From Xylaria sp. FL1777 (Eukaryota; Ascomycota; Sordariomycetes; Xylariales; Xylariaceae): 30,615 nt of DNA. A program made the translations under genes and the position numbers. The stretch covers positions 1 to 30,615 of the forward strand of contig MU400862.1 in NCBI GenBank assembly GCA_022578965.1, in the 5' to 3' direction. Below the pieces are notes generated by a model that was not told the origin of the DNA, ran no database searches, and saw only the letters and a program-made list of their open reading frames with translations. Position 1 is the stretch's first letter, and every line of letters begins with the position of its first letter. Shown here one piece after another: positions 22,041-30,615 of this stretch.

Positions 22041-24393
22041 AAGCTATAAATGCATAAAATAGTTAACGTATTAAAAAACCTTAAAGTTTAATAGCTTTTT
22101 TAAGAAGCTAGTATTTAAATAAAATTTAAAAAAAACAATGCAAGTTATAATATTGCTAATATTTTTGCATTTTAAAACGAGCTTTTTATTTTATTTAAAT
22201 AATTAGCTTTTATTAAATTTAATTTTAAAGCATTTAAAGCTTTTAATAAAAAGCTTTGCTAAGTTAAAAATGTTTATAATATATAATAAATTAAAAGGTT
22301 ATTTTATTTCTTTTAGTTTTAAATCTAAAACGTATTTTTATGTTTTACTGCTTTTGTTTTAAGTATTTTTACGAATTAGCAAACTAAGCATAAATTTTAT
22401 AACGTAACTAAAGCTAATATGCTGTTTTTTTATATTGCTAAACCATATATAATTATAGCTTTATTATTAAATATATATGTACTTTTAATAAGCAATTTTT
22501 ATAGCAATTTATTAGTATTTACTTTTATAGTAATAAAACATAAATTTAGGTAATTAATATTTTTGCTTAATTTAAGGTATATATTAGCTATAAGTTTGTT
22601 TTAAAACAACTAAATAAAATAGCTAAACAAAGTTATATATATAGTAGCTAATTAGCTAATATTTTAATACTTAAATTAATAAATATATAGCTTAACTTAA
22701 AGCGTATTACTTATAACTTAAGTGCTATGTTTATATATAATAATTTTAACTTTAAAAATAGTGTTTAAAATTTTAACATAAGTTATAAAAATATTATGCA
22801 AAATTTAACTAACTGTTTTATAATTATTAGTTTAAACGTGCTTAACTTATTTATATAGTTATAATAACATACTACTATTTCTTTTAAAAGAAAATAGCTT
22901 TTTTTTTATTTAATGCTAACTTTAGCTTATATAAATAAAGCAACTAATTATTTATTAGTTTATGCTGTTCGTTTTTTATTTAAATTATTATATTTAAAAA
23001 AATTTGCTTTATTTTTAAACATTGCATAACTGCAAAATAACGTTAGCTATATTTTGCAAACCTTTGCTATTTACAAAAATAAAAAAAAAATATTTAAAGT
23101 ATATCGAGTTTATAATATTTTATTTTGCATTATTTTAAATTATTAAAACTATAATAAATAATTTGCAATAATATATAAAAATTAAAAAACTACATTTTTT
23201 ATTTAAGCTATAATAACTGCTTAAATAAAAGCAAGCAATATATATAACTATAAATAATAAATGTTTTTTATACTAGCTTTTTTTTATATTGCGTTAAATT
23301 TTATTTAACTAATTTTTTAGACTTTTTAAGATTTTTTTATAAAACATAACGTGCAATTCTTTAGTTATAAGCACTATATTAAAAAAAATAAGGTTTAATA
23401 CTATTAAGCTTTGCTATTGCTATATAATAGGTTTTATGCTTATATTTTAGCGTTTTTAATTTATAACTTAGTTAAATTTAATATATTATTTTTTAATAAA
23501 GTTTAACTAAACTATATTTAAATAGCATTAAAAAGCATAGATTTTATATTACTTAAGCAAAAAATTGCAGCTTTATAGTTTTAATGGTTAAAATATATAA
23601 ATTAAACAAAAAAATATACTTAAAACAAAAGCAAATTAATTAACATTAAGTTTTAAAGCTATTATTAATATATAAATATTATAAAATATTTACTTATAAT
23701 AATTATAGCAGTTTAGCTTAATAACTATAAAGTATTACGTTAAATTATTTTTTATTTTTTTATTTTTTTTTATAAAAGAAAGTTTAGTAATTATAAATTA
23801 AAGATATTATATTTTGCTTAGTTACTTTATTTTAATGTTATAAAACTAGAACTTGCAATAAAAATATTGCAGTTAGGCTTTATTTAGTATACTATAGCTA
23901 AAAGCAAGTAAAAAGTTATTAATTTAGCTTTAAAGCATATTAATAGTGCTTTTATAATTAATATAAAAAATAACAAAAACTTTATATAAAATATTTTTGT
24001 TATATTTAATTAATTAGCTATTATAAGCTTTTATATTGCTTTAATTTGTAGCAATATAAAATAGTTCTTTTAAACATATTAAAATAAGCAGTATACTTTT
24101 TTTTTTATTAACTAAAATATTATTAAATATGCTTATAAAATATATATTAATAGCAATACTAAAAAACGTATTAATAGCTATATTACGTTATATAATCTTT
24201 TTAATGCGCTAAATTTATTAATAAAAAAAAAGCAATAATTTATTAATACTAAAATTAATAAGTTTAATACTAAAGTTGTTTAACTAACTAAAGTTTTAAT
24301 ATAGCAAAACATATTAAGTTTAGCTAATAAAAATAAGCTATTTATTAAAAGTAATAAAAAACAGCAGCTATATATTTTTAATTATAAAAAAGC

Positions 24394-24412
24394 AAAAAAA
24401 AAAAAAAAAAAA
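24394..24412. repeat. Poly(A) run
   Basis: A run of about 18-19 A within the AT-rich block. It could be a retroelement tail, but it has no associated element end and may be simple sequence. Confidence 0.6.
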
Positions 24413-27384
24413 CTAAAGAATTATAGCTAAATATAGATTAACGCGAAGTATTATATACGTTTTACCTTTTTTGTTTTTTTTTTGGCCTTTTAGAACTATT
24501 ATTTGCTAGTAATTTTTTATTGTGCTTTAGTAGTTTAAATTATACTAATAAATTTATAGCTAGTAATATATTTATATATATAAAAAAAGCACTTAAAAAT
24601 AATGCAACTATAATTAGTTTTGCTAAAAATAATAAAATAAAAGTTATAGCTATTATTAAGCATAAAGCTAACTAGCTTAACTATATATTAAACGTTTAAT
24701 AAATATTTAACTGCTGCTTTGTTTGCATTTTTAGTGTTAATTTTAAAGTTAAACAAAATATATTTTTAGTAGTATTTTTAATTTGTGCTTTATTTGCAAA
24801 ATGCTTAGCATGCTTATTAAAAGCATACTAATATATTATAAAAAGCTTAGCATATAAAACATAGCTATATTTTTTTTATTTATTTTATTTAAATATTTTT
24901 ATAGCATTAAAAACTAAAAAAAACATAGTATTTATATTAATTATTTTGTTAAATATAGCAGTAATATATTATTAAACTTTTTTTAGCATAAAATATTTTG
25001 CTATACTATTAATAGCAAAGTTTAAGTATTAATATAAGTTTATAAAATGTTTTATATAGAATTTTTAAAGCTTTTGCTATAAACACCAAAAGATAGTTTT
25101 TTTTTAAAGCATAAACTATTAGCGTATTTTTAGCAGTAATTTTAATAGTTAGCTAAAGTTATAATAATATAAGTTATAGCATATTTTTTATTATATATTT
25201 TTTTACTTTTTAATATTTTTATTATTTAGTTGTTATAAAAACTATAAAGTATACTTTTTAAAGCATTTTATATTTATAAACTTATATATGTTTAGCTAAA
25301 TAGCTTATAGCTTATTTTTAAACTTTAATTTAGCTTTAGTTTACTTAGTAAGCTTAATTAGCTTAAAATGTTTTAGTTTAAAGTTAACTATTAAATTATT
25401 TTTATTTTTAAGCTTATTAGTTATAATTAATTAGTAGTTTAATAGCGCAAACTATATATAGCTAAACGTTAAGCTTTTTAATGTATTATTATTTATGTTT
25501 ATTATAAAGCGTAAATTATTTTAATTGTTTTTTAATAGCTTTTTTTTATGCTTTAGTTTAAAAAGCTTAACTTTTTGCGCTTTTAGTAAATTAAAATATT
25601 AGTAAAAAGCAAAAAAAAATGCTGTTCTTTATGTTATACTATTTTAAATAGCTTAGCTAAACTTTTGCAATAGGTTTAAAAAGTTTCTAAAAGCAATAAA
25701 GCTAAACTAAACAATATATATTATGTTATAAATATTTATTTTTATTTTAAAAGCTATAATAATAAGCATAATTTAATAAAAAAAATCTAGCTTTATAAAT
25801 TTGTTATATAATTACTATTAGTTATTAAAACGTATATTTATATTATATTTTTAAATAAAGCGTTTTACTTTAATTAAAATAAACTTTAACTTTTAAAGCT
25901 ATATTATTAAAAAATAATGCATAGTAATAAGCTTTTTTTTGCTATTTATAAAAACAATAGTTTTAAGGATTAAGTATGTTATATTGCGCTATGTTTTATT
26001 AATTAAAAAACTTAATTGCTAGTAATTTTTTATAATAATACTTTTTTTTATAAAATAAATAATAAAGAATATATTAAGCTAATTAACTAAAGCATAAATA
26101 AATTATAGTTTTTTTAAATAGGTATTTTGCTGTTAAAATTTAGCTTTAAGCAATATAAACTTTTAAGCGTTTAAGCTTAATGTAGTAATATAGCTAAACT
26201 ATAATATATTTTATAAAACTAACGCTTTTATATAGTATATATTAAAGTATGCAATTTAGAAATCATTTTATTAATAAACTATATAAAGTTTATTAATAGT
26301 TATAAACGTAATTTTTTAGTTAAACAAAAAGTTATAAAACAAGTTAATAAAATGTTTTTAAGTAGCTTGTTTAAGCTTAAAAATAATATATATACAGCGT
26401 TTTAAAGTTAATTTAGCTTATATAGCATTATTTTATTAAACAATAAAAACATATTTTTATAATTACTTATATAATACTAACTAATTTTTGTGATATTATT
26501 TATTATTAATAATAAATAAGTATTAAAAATTTAAGCAATTAAATTAAACTAATTATGTTTTAATTGTTTTAATAAATATAACTGCAAAATTATTATACTT
26601 TATATAATAACTAAAACAGTTTATAATATAATGCTTTTTTTATAACTAGTTTAAGCTATTAATATAGTATTACTATAACAAAATATTATATATTAAATTA
26701 ACTTAATTTGCTTAGCTTTAAGCTTAAGTTTATATAATTTATTAAGTTAACAATAATTTAAAATAGCATTAGTAATAGCTTATATAAAGTTATATTTTAA
26801 TATGTGCTATTAGTTATATTTTAATTATAGTAAAATATGTTATATAAAATACTAAATATAATTATTAAATAAATGCTTTAATACTGCGTTACTAGTTAGT
26901 TTATTTAGTTTGCTAAGTTTTTTAATAAATTCTAAAAGTTTTAAAGCTGTTAGTTTTTTTAAAAAGTAACTATTAATTAAGCTAAAACTAGAATTATTAA
27001 AAGTTTATAGTTCTATAGTAAAATAAAAAAATAATACTCGTTAATAAATTAACAAATAAAGCTTAACTTTTAACTGTTTAAGCTTAAAACATTATAATAT
27101 AATAAAGTATTTTAATTATAAAGTTAGCGCTAAATATAAGCATTATTATAAAAAGCTTTAAGCGATATTATAATTGTTTTTTTTGGGTTTTATTAACAAA
27201 TAATCTATAAGTATAAGTAGTATGTATACATATGCAAAATAAACTTTAGCTTGAAAATTAACAAGAGTGCTTTAGACTAAAATATATAAAACGCAAGCCT
27301 TGGACTTATAAATACATTTATATAGGCTTTTAAAAAAAGTAGGTCATAGTTTGCAGCGGGCGTAGCTTGCTGTTTTATGTTTTT

Positions 27385-27429
27385 AGTTTAAGGCACCTAA
27401 GATAATATTTAAAAAAAATAAAAAAGAAT
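27385..27429 (-). repeat. Right inverted end of possible 6-kb element
   Basis: AGTTTAAGGCACCTAA (27385-27400) pairs with 21416-21431. The adjoining inner 150 bp (about 27240-27384) is less mutated than its surroundings and includes GCAGCGGGCGTAGC. Confidence 0.7.
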
Positions 27430-27902
27430 AGTTTTATAGGAAATTAAACACTTAATATTATAATCTTTGCAAAAAAAAAGTTGCTTATATATTTGCTTTT
27501 TTTAAACTTTATAATTATATAAAGTCTAGGTTTAAAAATAATTACTTTTTAAGTAAAGCATTTAAACTTTTATATAGTTTAGTTATTATTAATATAATTA
27601 AGGTTTTTTGTTTTTATTATTATATAATTAATTAATGTTAACTAATAGTATAAAATAAAGTATTAATAATAAACAATTTATATTAAAGTTAATTAAAAGT
27701 TCTTTTTTTGTATAATAGTAAGTTTAATAATATATTAAAGTATAAAAGCTAAGCTTTATTTATAAAAAAAGCTTGAATTTTATAGTATTTTTTATTGCTT
27801 TTATATCTTTAAACCTTTTATTTTATATAGTTACTTATGTTGTTTTTAATTGCTTTATACGTATATATATATACTTATAACAGCTTTATATTTAGTTATT
27901 TT

Positions 27903-27942
27903 TATATATATACTTATATATATATATATATATATTTATATA
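27903..27942. repeat. (TA)n microsatellite
   Basis: Alternating T and A, interrupted by one C and a few TT or AT steps, in the AT-rich block. Confidence 0.7.
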
Positions 27943-28139
27943 ATAGTTGCTTTATTATAATATAATATTAATAGTTATTAACTTTGCGTTATAAGCTAAA
28001 ACGGTAATTATAACGTTATATAACTATTAATTAATAATTTTAGCAATTAACTGTTTTTTTAGTTATTATATATAAATATATATATTTGTTTTTTTTTATA
28101 TAGTTAATTAATTAAATAGTTTGTTAATAATTGTTTATT

Positions 28140-28870
28140 ATATAAAAAATAAGGCTTAATAACGCAGTAGCATACGCTTAGCTACTTTTTTTAAAGTTAT
28201 AGGTTTAAGTTTTGCTTAGTTTACAGTTATTTTGCCTTAAAGCAAAAGTCGGTTTGCTTTTAGCTTAGTTTAAACTATATGCTTGCTGCACTAAAAGCAT
28301 AAAAATTAAAAGTTAAATAGCTAAACTAAAAGTTTAAGAACTTTGCTTTTTTGCTAATATAGCAACATAAATAACTAACCTAGTATATTAGCTACTATAA
28401 AAACGAGCAGCTTTAGCTTTTGCTGCTAATGTTACATAAGCACTAGTTTTTTTATATAGTAAACAGCCTGTATTTTTAGCATAATTAAAACTTAAAGCTT
28501 ACTGCTTAGCGCTAAGTAATTTACAAAAAATATAGCACTATATAGTGCTTAAAATTTACTTAACACTATATTATTTATAGCTTGCAGAACTTAAAGCTAA
28601 CAAAAAAGCGCCTTTACTACTAATCAACAGAAAACTTCTTTATTAGCGCGCTAATTTTTATACCTTTGCATTATAAAGCAAAAGCGCTGCTAATTTAGCG
28701 TACAAGATTTAAAAAGCAAAGTATTATGTAAAAAAAGCAGCAAATTAATAAAATCTGTAGCAAAACCGTTGCATACTTTGCATATATAAGTAGTTTTTGC
28801 CCTAAAGAAAGTTTCCACTTGTACAAAGTTTTACTAAATAGCTACTAGCATAACTAACAGGCTATTTGTT
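28140..28870. repeat. Less mutated islet in the AT block
   Basis: About 730 bp keep clearly more G and C than both flanks, with words such as CAGTAGCATACGCTTAGC and GTTTCCACTTGTACAAAG. No open frame survives. The right limit near CTAACA at about 28857 read on the minus strand starts TGTTAG, which would suit the end of a long terminal repeat, and TATA-like words occur inside, but I found no matching left end or target duplication. It is probably a younger or less affected mobile-element fragment. Confidence 0.4.
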
Positions 28871-30590
28871 CAAGTAATACAAATTATATAAAAAATAATA
28901 AGTTTTAAGTTATATTAATGCTTTTAATTAATATTAAAGTTTAAATTTTATATAGTGCTTTAATTGTTTTTATTATAGCTTAAATGATTTATTATAAAAG
29001 CTATTTTTATATAGTACTTATTTAGTTATATAGTACTATAATTGCTTTATATAGCTAAAATGCTTATATAAACTATAAAAGCTTTTTATTTTAAAGTTAT
29101 TAATAAATAATAAAATTTTAAAGTAATATATATATTATGTATATTTAGTAATTATATAGTACTTATTATAATTATTATACTTAAATAAATAAAAAAAGGT
29201 TAAATATTATATAATAGTTTAATAAAAAAAGTAGAAAAAAAATGTTAAACATTTATATATAGCTTAAAAAATAATTATGTAAAAAAAAATATAAAATTTG
29301 CAATATTTTATAGTTTTTAGTGTTTTTTTAAAGTTAAATATATTTATTTGTTACTTTTTTACTTATTATATAATTAGTATAATAAGTTTTATATAAAAGT
29401 ATTTTTTTAACTTTTTTTTTTTTAATTTGTTTATATAAAAGTTATTTTTATTTTGTTTTTATAAATGCTTTTATTTATATAGTTAGCTAATTTATAAATA
29501 CTAGGGTTTTTAGTGCTTAGTTTAGTGTTTTTTTTATAAATATGTTAATTAAGTTATTTTTACTGTTAATTTATTATACTTTAAAGATTTCTTTTTTTTT
29601 ATATAACTTTTTAAGTAATATAATATTAATTATAAAGCGTTTTTTTTAAATAGCTTTTAGCTTTATTAAATAGTTATATAATAATTTTAAGTTTAAACAT
29701 AATATAGCAAAAATAAAAAGTATTTTTAGCATAGTTATAATTTTTTAAAGCGTTATATAAAAGGCTATAACGCTATTAAAGCTGTTTATTATGCTATATA
29801 ATTTATTAGCTAGTATATTTTGCGTTATTTACTTATATTTACTAAAGCTTTAATATATAATGTTTTTTTTAATTTTAAAAGCTAGGTTTTTTTTTATATA
29901 ATGCTTTATTATAAATATAATAATAAATTTAAGTTATAAAGTTATATTAATATTATTTGAAAATAAACTATTTATAAAAATAAACAGTTTTATATAGCTT
30001 AAATTTAAAAGTATAAATATTAATTTATAATTATAGTTATTTATTTATTATTTAACCTTATAGTTTAAATTTTTAATATTTATTAGTGCTAAGTTAATTA
30101 CTTAAGCAATAGCTATAAAGTTATATATAGCTTTTAGTTAATAAATATTGCTTATATAAGCGCTATATATACGTTAAAAAATATATTGCTATATGGCATT
30201 TTTTATATAAAAGTTAATTAAAGCTAGTTAATTTATTTAGCTTTTTTATATAAACGTTATATTTTTTTTATATAAAAAATAACTTAATTACTATTAAATT
30301 TAATAAAGTAATTTTATTATAAAGTTTTTTTTAGCTTTATATAAAACTTTGCTTTATATAACTTATGTTTTTTTTTATTAAAGATTTAAGTATAATAAAG
30401 CTAAATATATTATTTGTTTATAAACTTACAATATTAAATTTATATAAAAGTTTTAATATAAACAATAAATATAAATTATATATAAAAACTATTATATTAA
30501 GTTTTTTATAATAATATTAATATTAAATTTTAAACTAATATAGCTTTAATTTAATTAAGTTATATAATAGTTATATAATTTATATAATAG

Positions 30591-30614
30591 TTTTTTTTTT
30601 TTTTTTTTTTTTTT
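30591..30614. repeat. Poly(T) run of 24 at the window edge
   Basis: Twenty-four T followed by G close the window. This could be the complement of the poly(A) tail of a minus-strand non-LTR retroelement whose body would lie beyond the right edge, or a simple homopolymer. Confidence 0.6.
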
Positions 30615-30615
30615 G

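Larger units (their letters stand above)
21385..27429. mobile_element. Possible 6-kb element bounded by inverted ends
   Basis: The sequence at 21385-21431 and the reverse complement of 27385-27429 agree over about 45 bp: a perfect 16-bp core TTAGGTGCCTTAAACT, and an outer part beginning ATTCTTTTT that aligns with a 2-bp gap and C/T differences. Farther inside, weaker similarity appears again (around 21521-21548 and 27255-27280). This fits the ends of a DNA transposon of about 6.0 kb. I could not identify a clear target duplication, so the outer limits and the class are uncertain. The interior is heavily mutated and may hold nested insertions. Confidence 0.5.
16421..30615. repeat. AT-rich, RIP-like mutated block (right)
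   Basis: About 14 kb of AT-rich DNA without any open frame of 60 codons. Like the left block it keeps C mainly in AC, GC and CT steps, with GA/TC rare, but it is less extreme and patchy: some segments keep more G+C (17212-17290, 20690-20776, 27240-27400, 28140-28870). At least one complete DNA transposon can be delimited inside it (17212-20776). The whole block is best read as several decayed, possibly nested, mobile elements. Confidence 0.85.

Noticed and set aside
16421..30615. Centromere
   Set aside because: Some fungal centromeres are AT-rich mutated repeats, but so are dispersed AT blocks; nothing in the sequence distinguishes them. CENP-A mapping would decide.
1..30615. CRISPR array or prokaryotic defence system
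   Set aside because: Spliceosomal introns and fungal gene families show this is a eukaryote; no regular repeat-spacer pattern is present.

Overview
The window reads as nuclear DNA of a filamentous ascomycete, most likely a sordariomycete. The evidence is two genes with short spliceosomal introns (64-100 nt class, GTAxxx donors, CTGAC-like branch sites), a fungal phosphatidate cytidylyltransferase, a gene with the fungal-specific '2EXR/DUF7730' LPxEIR signature, palindromic TACCTAGGTA-type repeats, and two very long AT-rich blocks typical of RIP-type (repeat-induced point mutation) decay of transposons. The lineage call is an inference from style, not from a marker gene.

Layout. (1) 1 to about 4,330: an extremely AT-rich block (about 91% A+T in the first 600 bases by hand count) with no gene. 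(2) About 4,331 to 16,400: a gene island of ordinary base composition. It holds CDS1 (CDP-diacylglycerol synthase, 5249-6835, three exons, 467 aa), then about 6 kb without a convincing gene, then a two-exon gene for a 423-aa DUF7730-like protein (13312-14666), then 1.7 kb of intergenic DNA with weak, possibly decayed small coding stretches on the minus strand. (3) About 16,420 to 30,615: a second AT-rich block. In it I can delimit one DNA transposon with confidence: 17212-20776, 69-bp terminal inverted repeats differing only by transitions, flanked by a 10-bp target duplication, which resembles a Mutator-like element. A second pair of inverted ends at 21385-21431 and 27385-27429 may mark a 6-kb element. 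A less mutated islet lies at about 28140-28870.

The two genes have no evident functional link. CDS1 makes CDP-diacylglycerol for phospholipid synthesis in the ER. The DUF7730-like protein belongs to a large fungal family of unknown role. Their common feature is position: both sit in a 12-kb island squeezed between two mutated heterochromatin-like blocks.

The most unusual signal is the mutation pattern of the AT blocks. Surviving cytosines lie almost only after a purine (ApC, GpC). TpC/GpA is nearly absent and GpC is strongly over-represented. This is not the plain CpA-to-TpA pattern of classical Neurospora RIP.
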